This document shows, in pieces, positions 1-10,200 of a stretch of DNA of 58,000 nucleotides; positions within the stretch are counted from its first letter, which is position 1, and each line of letters starts with the position of its first letter. Origin of the DNA: Cryptomeria japonica (taxonomy: Eukaryota > Streptophyta > Pinopsida > Cupressales > Cupressaceae). The stretch covers positions 630,025,240 through 630,083,239 of the forward strand of contig NC_081415.1 of NCBI RefSeq assembly GCF_030272615.1, written 5' to 3'. A program made the translations under genes and the position numbers. Below the pieces are notes generated by a model. The model searched no databases. It was not told the DNA's origin and was given only the letters and a program-made list of their open reading frames with translations.

Positions 1-1035
1 GATTGTCCTGGGGATGACTACTTCCATCCATATTTCATCCTTTTTGATAACAAAGCATATATCATCTTTGTATTTGTCTACAATCTTCTATGATAACCTT
101 TTCCTTTTCTTCATTTTTGTTTTTAGTGCCTGGAAAAAGTCATGAATGATGTTTTTCTTATTGTCACCCATGGTATTGAACAGTTCTATCAGCTGCTTTC
201 CTACTGGTATGTCATATCTGAAATCTTTATATCCTATACTGGGAACTTGTTTTGTTATATGAAGCATTAGACACACTAACAGATTCCCAAATCTGAAGGT
301 TCCTTTCTTATCCTTCTTTATCTTCCCAAGGTTGTCTATCAGTTCATCCTTTAGCCATTCACAGATGTCAATTTTTGCATTGTCGGTTATTATGTCATAA
401 GCACTCTTGATGCATAAACTTGAAACTGAGTTGAGTCTATTGGCATGAGTGGCTTTGTAACCTAATATCATGCTTATGAATCTCACATTTGTATCCTTTA
501 CATCATTAACCCTTAAAGATCTTTTATCAGATGTTGCACCTATTAGGTCAATGACTAAATCATTTAAAACTTTCTTGTTTTTATCTGGTCTTTTACCAGT
601 GGCTGGTAACCCTGTGACAGCCTTTACTGCTTACTTGGTGATCTTATGAATTGTATCTGACCAGAAAAATTCTCCATGAACTCTACTTAATACTATCCTA
701 ATCACATCCTTAGGAAATTCAGGAATACTAAGGATTTCTGTGAATCCTAGGCTTTCAATGATTTTGTGTTCAGCTTTGATATTGTCGGTATCATCACAGA
801 TCTTAGTTTTGTACATGGTTTTGATTTCCTCGTCTCCTAGCTCTTCAATATTGCAGTGAATATACATTCTAGGGTCTTCAGCATATACAACACCTTTAGG
901 GATTTGAGAGAATGCACCTAAAGTATCATCTTTCTTTGCTATTTCGAGGACCAACTCAAATACGGGCCTAGGTCTTTTAATTACTTCCACAACAGTAGGG
1001 TTTGCGATGTATTCAATTGCAGAGGTGGATGCCAT
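1..1035 (-). pseudogene. TR-A extra ORF (aORF), N-terminal part, unknown function
   Basis: A frame opens with ATG at 1035 (protein begins MASTSAIEY) and reaches the window edge. It is interrupted by in-frame stops at 631-633 and 88-90, but 1035 and the later Met at 486 are exactly 183 codons apart, so no indel is needed. It is homologous to the aORF of TR-B at 28958-32903: shared blocks include IRIVLSRVHGE / IRIILSHVHGE, then AVTG / VVTG, then RLNSV / RMNSV. I recognise no catalytic motif. The protein is rich in Lys, Asp, Ile and Glu and looks globular in this half. Its function is unknown. The position after gag resembles that of additional ORFs in other plant LTR elements. Confidence 0.7.
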
Positions 1036-1336
1036 GATAAATACCTTTTTCTATCTTGGATGAATGATTGCTTGGAGTGTGTTTGCTTCTTTCTCGAAAT
1101 GCCTTATCTCGGAAATCTTCGCGCTCTCTAAAAGATTGAAATCACGGTGAAATGAAATGGAGCCAAAACCTTATTTTATAAAGTCTTTTTCACTACCTAC
1201 CACATTAATTGCATGCTGGTAATGTATTCACTTAACTTTATTTTCCGGTAATAAGTGATTTTCAACTTCTTTTCTCTAACCGAGGGAATAATAGCACATG
1301 TGTCATTAGCTTGCCAAACCCTCAAGATAATTTTCT
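1036..1336 (-). other. Spacer between TR-A gag and aORF
   Basis: This is a 301-bp gap with no ORF. On the minus strand it reads like a 5' flank: an AT-rich box followed by a mixed leader with a more GC-rich stretch (GAGAGCGCGAAG) just before the aORF ATG. This suggests the aORF may be made from its own transcript rather than as a gag fusion. That is inference only. Confidence 0.4.
1171..1182 (-). promoter_or_regulatory. TATA-like box upstream of TR-A aORF
   Basis: The minus strand reads TTTATAAAATAA, about 137 bp before the aORF ATG. Transcription starting some 30 bp downstream would leave a leader of roughly 110 bases. The region is AT-rich, so a chance match is possible. Confidence 0.35.
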
Positions 1337-2497
1337 TCAATTAGATGAAGAACTTCCTGTCGGTGGAGCATCACATTGTCCTACTGGTGGAGCATTTGTT
1401 GGTTCTACCGGTGGAGGAGTATTCCCAATATTTAGATCAGCTTTTCTAATCCATTTCTTTGAGAATTCTTGCTTAACCTCTTCAACCTTTTCTTTACCTT
1501 TCAAGCTAGTATTTTTGTTGTCTACCGGTGTGCCTTTACTTCTACAAAATTTAGCAATATGACCAATCTTGTTACATGCATAACAAGTTACATTATTTTT
1601 CTGAATAGCTTTCCCATAACCTATGCCAGTTTGTGTTCTGCATTGATTTGATAAATGTCCAAATCATCCACAAACATAACATCTTACATTCATTCTGCAG
1701 TTTTTAGAGTTATGACCAACTTTGTTGCATTTGGAGCATTGACCGGTGGGAGGATTGATATTCTGATAATTCCTAGATCTACATTCATTTGCCCTATGAC
1801 CATATTTATTATAGTTAAAGCATTTTCCATTGAATTTATAAGTATTAGGAGGTCGTACCAGTTTGTTGTGATCTTGAGTATTTGCAGTACTGGAGCTTTC
1901 TCCAACTTCAAATCCAATTCTAGAAGTGTCACCTTTGGGTTCTTGATTCTTCAATAAGGTACCAAGTTCTTCTGAGCTTTTCTTGAATTTTTCTTTGTGT
2001 TGATTTGCAGTTTCCAATTCCCTTTCCAAGATTTCTTTTTGTCTCATTAGTTCATTCAAGTCATTCTAAGTATGCATCAGATCTATCTTCAACATGTAAT
2101 TTTCATAGCTAAGTCTTGTGTTCTCATTTGCTGCATCACTTAGTCTTCTAGTCAATTCTTCTTCAATCTTCTTTTTGTCCTCAATCTCTTTGCAAAATCT
2201 CATAGTCATATCCTGCATTTCATTTTTTGTTGTCATGATCTCTTGTTTCAACTTGCTTATCATATCATTAAGTGATTCCTTTTCATCATTCTCATTTTGC
2301 AATTTTTCACAAAGTTCTCTTCTCTTATTTCTTGTAATAGTAAGATTTTCTTGAAGTGCCTGAATGATATCCTGAGCTGCTTTTAAATCATCTTCTAATT
2401 TGATATTTTTCAACTTCTTTGTATCATAGTCAGTAAGAGCTCCTTCAAGTTGCTTCATTAGATTTTCCATCTTTACCGGTGTCAAGATCTTCCTCAA
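1337..2497 (-). pseudogene. gag: TR-A gag remnant: coiled coil plus four CCHC zinc knuckles
   Basis: The start is the ATG at 2497, about 30 bp after the PBS. The first ~140 residues form a charged heptad-rich coiled coil (LEDDLKAAQ, NENDEKESLND). After an in-frame stop at 2066-2068 the frame continues with the block KGDTSRIGFEVGESS, which resembles the C-terminal part of plant copia Gag. Four knuckles follow: CFNYNKYGHRANEC (second Cys changed to Tyr), CSKCNKVGHNSKNC, one broken by a stop at 1664-1666, and CYACNKIGHIAKFC. A Pro-rich tail repeats APP/TPPP and ends at TGA 1337-1339. The capsid-like N-terminal half of a normal copia Gag is absent. The protein could bind RNA and be packaged by another element's Gag (inference). 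Confidence 0.8.
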
Positions 2498-2526
2498 GCT
2501 ATTAGGCTTTTGAAAATAGAGGACCA

Positions 2527-2540
2527 GGCTCTGATACCAA
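2527..2540 (-). other. TR-A primer-binding site (initiator Met tRNA type)
   Basis: The minus strand reads TTGGTATCAGAGCC immediately inside the LTR, the usual PBS of plant Ty1/copia elements. Confidence 0.88.
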
Positions 2541-2541
2541 T

Positions 2542-3348
2542 TGTTAGGGTTCCCACAGATACTGAGAGGGGGGGTGAATCAATATCTAACCGGTAATGTA
2601 ATTTTCTTGAGACAAAACATGCAGAATATAAAGTAACAGTGTACCAGTATGCAAGAATTAATGTAATAAATAGAATCAAAAACATCCACATAAAAGAACA
2701 CCATAATACAAGATGTTTAATGAGGAAACCCAGTGTGGGAAAAACCTTGGTGGGATTTGTGACCCACAATATTCACTTACTGGCCAATAAGAGAATATTA
2801 CTTACAATAGGGGCCTGTACATGTAGGAAGGCCAACTACCTAGAGCACACTGCTCAGTAAGAAGTCATACTGACTTACAATGAGGATTAAGCTAATGTAA
2901 TATTCTATACTGCTTTACAATAGCATCTTCAATGCCAGATTCAGTACTGGTTCTTGCTCTATTCTTTACATATAGCCTTGACCTATAATTCGCACATTAG
3001 GTCTGCCTAATAATTTTCTTTATGCTCACTTTTCTATATCTACAAATGTCTATAATGATCTCCTTTATATACAAGAGTCATTTTATAATTTGCCAAGTCG
3101 ACTTACAATAATAAATAAAATATTACATATCAAAAATCTTGTTGGCCTCTATGCCGGTATACATCTTTTCTTCTGTGCCGGTGTCGGTGCCAGTGTAGAG
3201 TGGTCTTGCTGATGTCGGTGCACTGTCTTGCTTGAATAATGCTTTGCCGGTAGAATGTCTTGGTGATGCCATAGGATTGCAAGGTTGGCATCAATGACAA
3301 AACCTTCAATCACACACAATGTCTCATTGGAGTGTCCATATGCCAACA
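2542..3348 (-). repeat. TR-A 5' LTR (807 bp)
   Basis: On the minus strand the LTR runs from TGTTGGCATATGG to GGGAACCCTAACA. It matches the solo LTR at 31371-32230 along its whole length, which fixes both ends. It contains a TATA box (TATATAAA, 3071-3064), the shared TR-family block TTGTCATTGATG near its start, a GTTTTTCCCA...GGGTTTCC block, and a run of C (CACCCCCCCCTCTCAGTATC) near its 3' end. Confidence 0.9.
3064..3071 (-). promoter_or_regulatory. TATA box in TR-A LTR
   Basis: TATATAAA on the minus strand within CTTGTATATAAAGGAG. The same box occurs at the same place in the solo LTR at 31700-31708, so it is conserved between copies and is the likely LTR promoter. Confidence 0.6.
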
Positions 3349-4803
3349 GTTGCCATGTCAACCTTGTGCACATGAAGAATTTCCTTGAGGATCTTGCATG
3401 AAGATTGATCTTATCTACCGCAGGAATGCACAAAGCCTCTATAAATGGTAGAGAACACATGATGGGTTATCAGCTTCCTAAAGTGGCATAGAATGAACGT
3501 TGGAGAATGTCTTGAGATCTGTTCAAGACTGTTGTATTCAATGCAGTATGATTAATGGTCAGGATTGAACTGATTGAAATGTAAAACCTAAATGTTTAGG
3601 GTTTAAGGTTTATATTACCAACCTATCTATTTCCTATAAGTTCGATGATGTTTTTCATTTTGAGGTTGTTGGCAAATGCTATGTGTGTATCCAAGTGAAG
3701 AGATACTTGATTCTTTCCAGACTGGAGAAGTGTGTTGATACCTGCAGAGTGTGATTGCAGAAGAAAAGGAGCTAAAGTGGATCTGCCTTGGCATTGAGTG
3801 TTGTTATCAGATCAGTGTATTACCTATTGACTTCTAAACATTTCAGCAGTTGAAAAATCCCTTAACCGGGTAGCTTTAATAGGCTTTTGTGTAAATCCTT
3901 TAACAGGGTGACTCAATTCAATGAGTTCTTCAAATCCTCTTGCGAGGTAACCTTTAACAGGGTTCTAACCTTTAACAGGGTTCTAACCTTTAACTGGGTA
4001 TTTAGCCATCCCTTAATCGGGTGATCCCTAGCAGGATCGGTTCCTAGCAGAACCTATTGTAAAAGTCTTTAACCAAACTAGGCTCCTAATAGAGCAGACT
4101 TCAAAAGAGTTCAAATAATAGCTTGTGGTATTCATCCCCACCGTGGTTTTTCCCAGTTGGGTTTCCACATGAAAAATTTGTGTGTCATATGTGATGATTT
4201 TCATGTAATGCTTAAATATTTTATGTTGTGGTAAAGCATGTTAAACCAGTAGTCATTATATTTGTGATGACATATTACCTGTTTATGCATAAGGGTGAAG
4301 TGGAAATGAGATATTAGATTTTGTAGAGATCTAAGTGTTTACCGGTTTATGCTATTCATACACTCACTGTGTGTAACCGGTAGTGCCCTATTTTAGACCG
4401 GTGTTATTGCTTGCCAGTCAAAGTTCAATGTGTGTAGTCAAACTAGTTCACAGAAAGTGTTTTTGCCTATACTGATTCATCCCCCCCTCTCAGTACCGGT
4501 TTAGTACTAACTATTCATCATTTATTCATCATCTTTTACTATTGTTAGTAAAGTATTTGAAGGTTTTTGTTAAAAGGTTTGGAGAGTTTCATAGTTGTTA
4601 TATTGTTATTTTGATATGTCAGTCAAACTAATAAACTGTCAATGCTATTGAAATTTGTAGTTCAGTGTTTGAACCAGTTAGTTCTGAGATTGGGTTGGGA
4701 GGCTATTTTTGAGTTTGGTGAAATTTTAGTGAGTTTTCCATTTACTAATTCACCCCCCCCTCTTATTATTTGTCAAGATCCTTATTGTTTCATTGTACCA
4801 TCA
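3349..4803 (+). repeat. Cop-1 5' LTR (left end cut off by TR-A)
   Basis: The LTR ends in CATTGTACCATCA directly before the PBS; the 3' LTR ends in CATACCATCA at 52937. Similarity to the 3' LTR is clear but patchy. Blocks include the CCCTTAACCGGG region, the GTGGTTTTTCCCAGTTGGG block near 4145, and a closely matching stretch from about 4540 to the end. About 280 bp around 4230-4530 have no counterpart in the 3' LTR. The first ~230 bp of the LTR lie left of TR-A, outside the window. Confidence 0.8.
3866..4090 (+). repeat. Array of short palindrome-like CCCTTAACCGGG motifs in LTR
   Basis: Within 225 bp there are about eight degenerate copies of a 12-13 bp motif: CCCTTAACCGGG, CCTTTAACAGGG (three times), CCTTTAACTGGG, CCCTTAATCGGG and CCCTAGCAGGAT. 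Each is a weak inverted repeat. Similar arrays occur in Cop-1's 3' LTR (10030-10190) and, reverse-complemented, in TR-B's LTRs (10500-10670 and 51605-51780). Confidence 0.65.
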
Positions 4804-4804
4804 A

Positions 4805-4816
4805 TTGGTATCAGAG
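4805..4816 (+). other. Cop-1 primer-binding site
   Basis: TTGGTATCAGAG begins one base after the LTR end, matching the initiator-Met tRNA PBS typical of plant copia elements. The bases after it (TATTTCAGG) deviate from the common extension. Confidence 0.85.
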
Positions 4817-4876
4817 TATTTCAGGTCCTATAGTGTCTAAGCCTAATAGCTTGAGGTAAAGATCTTGAAGAACGTG

Positions 4877-5880
4877 ATGAAGAAAGAAGGTCCAAAGTTT
4901 AATAGGGAAAACTACAAAATATGGAGTGATAGGATGAAAATCTATATCGAGTCTAGGAAGTCAATACTAGGAACATGTTGTTCCTCAATATGTTGCACCT
5001 AGTGGGACTATGTTTGATGATCAGAAGAAAGAGCAACAAGAAAATAGTCAAGCATTGGAGGCCATTATCAGTTCTTTGTCTGATTTAGAGTATGTTGATG
5101 TCTATGGTCTGGAGGCTGCTTATGATGCATGGAAGAAAATTGAGGAAATCTATAGTGGTGATGAGCATGTGAAGATTCCTAGAGAAGAGAGTCTGAGAGG
5201 TAAATTTGATGACATGCAGATGGCTGAAGGTGAGAATATTCAATAGTGTGGTCAGATAATCAAAGAGATAGTTGGTGAGATCAAGAATGTTGGTGGTAAA
5301 GTGGAGGATGCCACAGTGGTTAGTAAGGTGTTGAGAACCCTTCTACTAGTCTATGCTATCTGAGTTGCAGTGATTCAGGAGATAAAGTCTATTGATAAAA
5401 CTAAGGTAACTCATGACTCCATGATTGGTAAATTTATTGCATTTGAATTAAATGGTTATGATCATAGTGCTTAGAAATCCGAATCTGCATTTAGAGCTTC
5501 ATTTTCTAATCCATCTATGAGGAAAAGAAGATATGTTAGTCACAGTTATGAGTCTAGATCCATCAGAGAAGTTGATGATGAAGACAATTTGATCAAAGCA
5601 TTGTTGGCAAAGTGGTTACCCAGAGGTACCGGTAAGTTCAGAGGTAAATTACCTTTGAAGTTTTTTTCATGTAAAAAGATTGGACACATTGTAGATAACT
5701 ATCCTAATGGTGACAATGAGCATAAGCATGAGAAATACAAGAAGTACAAAGGAAAATGCAAAAGAGATTGTCTCATTGCAGTTGATGGTGGTATCACTGA
5801 TGAGGAATCTGAGGGCGATGCTAATGAAGATATTGTCTTTGTTACCATTAAAGAGGAGACATCTTATCAGAAGGAATTAG
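4877..5880 (+). pseudogene. gag: Cop-1 gag (nucleocapsid precursor), degenerate
   Basis: The ATG at 4877 starts a typical copia Gag opening with the KFNRENYKIWSDRMK block. A frameshift near 4960-4990 moves it to the frame that then runs to the end of pol. The middle has the substrate-recruiting Gag region (AYDAWKKIEEIYSG, RGKFDDMQMAEGENI). Stops occur at 5244-5246 and two later places. The zinc knuckle at about 5658-5700 is spoiled (FFSCKKIGHIVDNY: first and last Cys replaced). An acidic linker follows into the protease. Confidence 0.8.
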
Positions 5881-6240
5881 TTTCTTGCATGGATAGTTCT
5901 AATGACTGGATCATAGATAGTGGTTGTTCACACCACATGATCGGTGACCAGAGTAAATTTCTTACTTTGAAGGAATTTGATGGAGGAGTTGTGAGATTGG
6001 GAAATGACTCACCCTGCACGGTAAAAGGAAAGGGAACAATTTCTAATGGAAAGAGAAGTGCATATGATGTCTACTGGGTTGAAGGATTAAAGCACAATCT
6101 TTTGAGTGTAACTCAACTCAATGACAAAGGTTATCCATTGGAATTTAAGAATGGAATGTGAAAAATTAATGGGAGAAAAGGTGAATTGATTGCAACCGGC
6201 AAGTAGACAAAAGGTAACCTGTTTCACCTTAATGCTAAAG
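5881..6240 (+). pseudogene. pol: Cop-1 aspartic protease region
   Basis: The block DWIIDSGCSHHM at about 5907 carries the D-S-G active-site triad of copia proteases. It is followed by VRLGNDSPCTVKGKGTI and the usual LKHNLLSVTQL helix. A stop at 6159-6161 and another near 6205 separate it from integrase, but the frame is unchanged. Confidence 0.82.
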
Positions 6241-7124
6241 TCAACAACTATTTAATTACTAAAGTAAGTGATAGTTGGCTTTGGCATCAAAGATTTTGTC
6301 ATATAAATTTTGATAACATTGACAAAGTCAGTAAGTCCAAGTCGGTAAGAGGTTTGCCTCAGTTGGACAAACTGGTGAATTCTTTGTGTAAGGAATGTCA
6401 GTTAGGAAATATGACATCCTCAACTTTTAAGAGAAAATCTTTCTTAGCTAAACATTTTTTAGATTTGGTTCATAGAGACCTTTGTGGACCAATAAGGACT
6501 AAAAGTATTCAAGATGATAGATATTTTATGATCTTCACTGATGATTGCTCAAGAATGATGTGGGTCACGTTCTTGAAGGACAAAACAAAAGCCTTTAGTA
6601 AGTTCAAGGCATTCAGGGCCTTAGATGAAAAGGAAAGTGGTAAGAAAATAAAGTGTCTAAGGACTGATCAAGGTGGTAAATTTACTTCAGAGGAATTCAC
6701 TAGATATTGTGAAGACAATGGAATTAAGAGGCAACTTTCTGCACCGAGGACACCATAGCAGAATGGTATTGTAGAGAGGAACAAATGGTTAGTTGTTGAA
6801 GCTGCTAGAACAATGCTAATACAAGGAGGTGTAGCAAAAACTTTCTGGAGAGAAGCTATCAGCATAGCTGTCTATGCTATTAACTGGATATTGGTAAAGA
6901 GAGGTAAGGATAAAACTCCTTATGAATATTGGTATGGTAGATCACCTAATGTCAGTTATTTTAAGATTTTTGGTAGTAAATGTTTTGTCAAGAGGGGTGA
7001 CTATGTTAGTAAGTTTGAGGATAAAAGTGATGAAGGCATATTTCTTGGTTACTCCACCAAGAGTAAGGCCTACAAATGTTAAAACAACTAGACAAAGAGA
7101 ATCATTGAGAGTGTTGATGTCCAA
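6241..7124 (+). pseudogene. pol: Cop-1 integrase
   Basis: The zinc-binding half is present: WLWHQRFCHINFDNI supplies the two His and LCKECQLGN the two Cys. In the catalytic core I see D in VHRDLCGPI, D in LRTDQGGKF and the Glu region GIVERN. A TAG at 6756-6758 sits just before the Glu motif, where the family usually has Gln, so C-to-T explains it. The target-joining C-terminal part (KTPYEYWYGRSPNVSYFKIFGSKCF) is intact until the stops at 7079-7090. Confidence 0.85.
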
Positions 7125-8393
7125 GTGGATGAGCATCTTGAAGTTTCAGGAGAAACTAGTGAGGAGAAAAAGGAAGAGGAACCTTACATTCTGATTTTGG
7201 AACTAGAACCGGTGAAGCTAGAAGCTCGTGAAGTGAATTCTATAGTACTAGTTCAACCAGAACAGGTAGATTATATAGAAGAAGATGATGATATTGAGGA
7301 AGAAGAAACTAAAGATAATGATCATGTTATTCCAAGGTATGTGAGACTCAATCATAATCCTGACCAGATTATTGGAGATAAAGATGTTGGAGTATTAACC
7401 AGAAGAAGAATTAGAGAGAATTATTGCATGATCTCCAATATTGAGCCTAGAATTGCTAAGGAAGCATTTGGAGATGATCACTGGATTAAAGCTATGGAAG
7501 AAGAGCTTGAACAGATTGAGAAGAACAATACATGGACCCTAGTACCCAGACTGGTGAAGAAAAATTTGATAGGTACTAAATGGGTATTTAGGAATAAATT
7601 GAATGAAGATGGAGTAGTCATCAGAAACAAAGCAATATTGGTATGCAAAGGTTATGTACAGGAAGAAGGAGAAGACTACGGTGAGACATTTGCACCAGTT
7701 GTTAGATTGGAAGGTGTTAGGACTCTACTTGCATTTGCAACATATAGGGGATTCAAAGTATATTAGATGGAATAGAAGTTAGCATTTCTAAATGGAATAC
7801 TGGAAGAAGAAGTATAAATTGAGCAGCCAGATGGTTATGCTTTGACTGATGCAAAGGATATGGAGTGTAAACTTCACAAGGCACTACATGGTTTGAAGAA
7901 AGAACCAAGAGCATGGTATGAAAGACTACATTTAGACCTGATGAAGATAGGTTTTCAGAGAACCAGTGAAGACAATAATATATATCTCAAATTTGAAGGA
8001 GATAAGATACTGGTTAGTGAAGTATTTGTAAATCATATCATATTTGGAGGCAATGATGACATGAGTGATAACTTTTCAAATAAGATGAAAAGTGAATTTG
8101 AAATGTCTCTAGTAAGAGAGATAAAATTCTTCATGGGTTTGCAAATTCAGCAGATGAAGAGTGGTATTTTTATCACACAGTCTAAGTATGTGAAAGAGGT
8201 ATTGAAGACATTTGGAATGAATGATTGTAAACCAGTTGGGACACCAATGGTTACAGGTTGTAAAATGTCTAAGGAGGATCATGTCACATCTATTGATGAA
8301 AAGGAGTACAGATCAATGATAGGGAAATTACATTATGTTGTTCATAGCAAACCGAATATTGCTCCTGCAGTTGGTTTAGTTGCCATATTTTAG
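7125..8393 (+). pseudogene. pol: Cop-1 reverse transcriptase
   Basis: After an acidic linker the copia RT begins at about 7530 (NTWTLVPR, IGTKWVFRNKLNEDG, KGYVQEEGEDYGETFAPVVR). The YVDD active site has become FVNH (SEVFVNHIIFGG, about 8020), so polymerase activity is lost. Later blocks are conserved: FFMGLQIQQMKSGIFITQSKYV and CKPVGTPM. Stops occur near 7764, 7771, 7816 and 8391. The whole stretch 5010-8930 stays in one frame. Confidence 0.88.
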
Positions 8394-8414
8394 AAGAATC
8401 CAAAGGAGACACAC

Positions 8415-8930
8415 TTGATAGCAACTAAAAGGATATTCAGATATTTGAAAGGTACTATTGACTATGGATTATGGTATCCATATGCAAGTAACTTTGATTT
8501 GAAGGTTTATACAAATGCAGACTGGGCATGTAATGTTGATGATAGGAAGAGCACAACCGGTGGTGCATTCTTTCTTGGAGGAAGACTTGTATCTTGGAGC
8601 AGCAAGAAGAAGAGCTCTATATCATAGTCCACTGTTGAAGATGAATATGTTACAATGTATATGAATTGTACCCAAGCAATCTGGATGAAACACATTCTAG
8701 AAGGACTCAAGCTGAAGATTATAGAACCAATAAAGATTTTATGTGATAACACTAGTGCAATAAATATTTCAAAGAACCCGATGTTGCATGCTAGAACCAA
8801 GCATATTGAGCTGAAATATCGTTTCTTGAGAGAGAAAGTGCAGAGTAAAGATGTGTTATTGGAGCATGTATATACTAAGGAGCAACTAGAAAATATCTCT
8901 ACTAAACCTCTGCCTAAGACTACTTTTTAG
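8415..8930 (+). pseudogene. pol: Cop-1 RNase H
   Basis: This follows RT in the same frame. It has KRIFRYLKGTIDYGLWY, the block TNADWACNVDDRKSTTGG (the family's first Asp changed to Asn), STVEDEYV with the catalytic Glu, CDNTSAI with an Asp, and HARTKHIELKYRFLRE. One TAG (8625-8627) lies where Gln would fit. The stop at 8928-8930 looks like the natural end of pol. Confidence 0.87.
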
Positions 8931-9315
8931 TATCTTAGAGGTCAGCTAGGGGTTGTACCCCTACATGAGATTGATTGAGCAGATGTGGAATCTATCATTC
9001 CCAGAGCTAATTGAAGAATCTTGAAGTAGGATTGGTGTAGAGTGGAGTTATTCTATAGAGGGAGCATCAAGTTGTAGATTGTTGACGTAGAATAGTGAAG
9101 CATGACACTGCATGTTTTACTTTCTCTTTAGCATTATTGTCAAAGGGGGAGAAGAACTATATGATTATGGGGAGAAGAATTGTATGATTGATAGAGAAAA
9201 TATCTATAGCCAGTTACCAGCTGAAGACATGGAGACTCAAAGAGTACATGGTAAAATGTAAATCATGATTAAGGGTATTGATACTTGTATTTCCATCAAT
9301 GCCAAAGGGGGAGAT
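8931..9315 (+). other. Cop-1 3' untranslated region with two polypurine tracts
   Basis: No ORF is present. Two nearly equal purine tracts are seen: TGTCAAAGGGGGAGAAGAA near 9137-9155 and GCCAAAGGGGGAGAT at 9301-9315. The second abuts the 3' LTR and is the PPT for plus-strand priming; the first is a duplicate about 160 bp upstream. Confidence 0.8.
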
Positions 9316-10200
9316 TATTGGGATTTTCATAAAGATTGCAATGATGAACTATTATGTTTTCATTGGTGTCAATTATAATCGTAATGATATTGTTTTGCAA
9401 CTAGTAGGTTAGATAGTGAAGGAAACTAGTATTACTTGAGAAGTAGTGAGATAAAATAGTAACCCTACTTGTTGATGTGCTAAACCCTAAGCGATAGAGT
9501 TTAGTAAATCGATTATATCGGTTTATGATCAAATGAGAATGATAATGATTATGCCACATACGCATGTTGTATGTGAAGAGTTTCAAATGGTTTTTGGTAT
9601 GTAGAGATAACTATTTTATCTTGGGAATGAGCGAGTACATTGCATGTAGTGGAAGCCACGTGATGAGTTATAGGAATCGATGGAGTGGTCATCAAGGAGC
9701 GATTCAGGTTGTCTTGAACAATGTGCAATGATTTCTATGTAATCCAATGGTCATACTTGAACCGATTTGTTTGTAATCTCTATGAGATCTTAGGTTTGTG
9801 ATGTGTTACTGACCTATTGTTTTGCTTATAAGGTTGATGAGTTGTTTTTTTGTAGTGTCGGCAATTTCGGTTAAGTGTAAGTGTGATTGGTTGCCGAACC
9901 AGAAGGTGTATCTACAGTATGTGTGAAGGAAGATAGAAGCATGAAAAGGATCTGATCAAGCAGAGTAGTGCTATTCACTAGATCAGCAAACCCCCATTGT
10001 TCTCTAACAATTACAACAGTCAAATCCCTTAACCGGGTAAGCTTTCATAGGATTAGTGCTATCTAAATCCTCTAACCAAGTGATCCATTAGCTTGGATTT
10101 CAAATCCTCTACCAAGGTTATTGCTAATAGGGTATTGCTTCTAATAGGGCATTATAGTCAATCCCTTAACCGGGTAGTCCCTAACAGGATCTATTCTTAA
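9316..10200 (+). repeat. Cop-1 3' LTR, first part
   Basis: This starts right after the PPT as TATTGGGATTTTC (the usual TG changed to TA) and stops at the TR-B insertion. The remainder is at 52433-52937, giving about 1,390 bp. The last five bases, CTTAA (10196-10200), recur at 52428-52432 as the TR-B target-site duplication. Confidence 0.85.
10196..10200. repeat. TR-B target-site duplication, left copy (CTTAA)
   Basis: CTTAA immediately left of the TR-B LTR end at 10201; the right copy is 52428-52432. Five-base duplications are expected for these integrases. Confidence 0.9.

Larger units (their letters stand above)
1..3348 (-). mobile_element. TR-A: copia-like LTR element, 5' part (runs off left edge)
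   Basis: Reading down the minus strand there is an LTR (3348-2542), an initiator-Met type PBS, a gag made of coiled coil and zinc knuckles, a spacer, and the start of a long extra ORF that leaves the window at base 1. No protease, integrase or reverse transcriptase lies between gag and the extra ORF. The element interrupts the 5' LTR of the copia element Cop-1: bases from 3349 on align, with divergence, to Cop-1's 3' LTR from about 9548. The bases after the LTR (3349-3353, GTTGC) would be one TSD copy, but the partner is outside the window. By analogy with TR-B it is probably non-autonomous, but a pol further left cannot be excluded. Confidence 0.8.
3349..10200 (+). mobile_element. Cop-1: Ty1/copia retrotransposon, main part
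   Basis: The plus-strand order is 5' LTR (start cut by TR-A), initiator-Met PBS, gag-protease-integrase-RT-RNase H, PPT, and 3' LTR. The 3' LTR is split by TR-B and resumes at 52433-52937. The integrase-before-RT order defines Ty1/copia. The element is dead: the RT active site is changed and about fourteen stops interrupt pol. Its LTRs are clearly diverged, so it is one of the older layers. It is itself inserted in the Athila pol remnant that starts at 52938. Confidence 0.88.

Noticed and set aside
3349-3353. GTTGC as TR-A target-site duplication
   Set aside because: The partner copy lies outside the window, so it cannot be tested.
4740-4770. C-runs such as CACCCCCCCCTC as telomere or G-quadruplex elements
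   Set aside because: They recur at a fixed place near LTR 3' ends, so they belong to the LTR structure; no telomere repeat is present.
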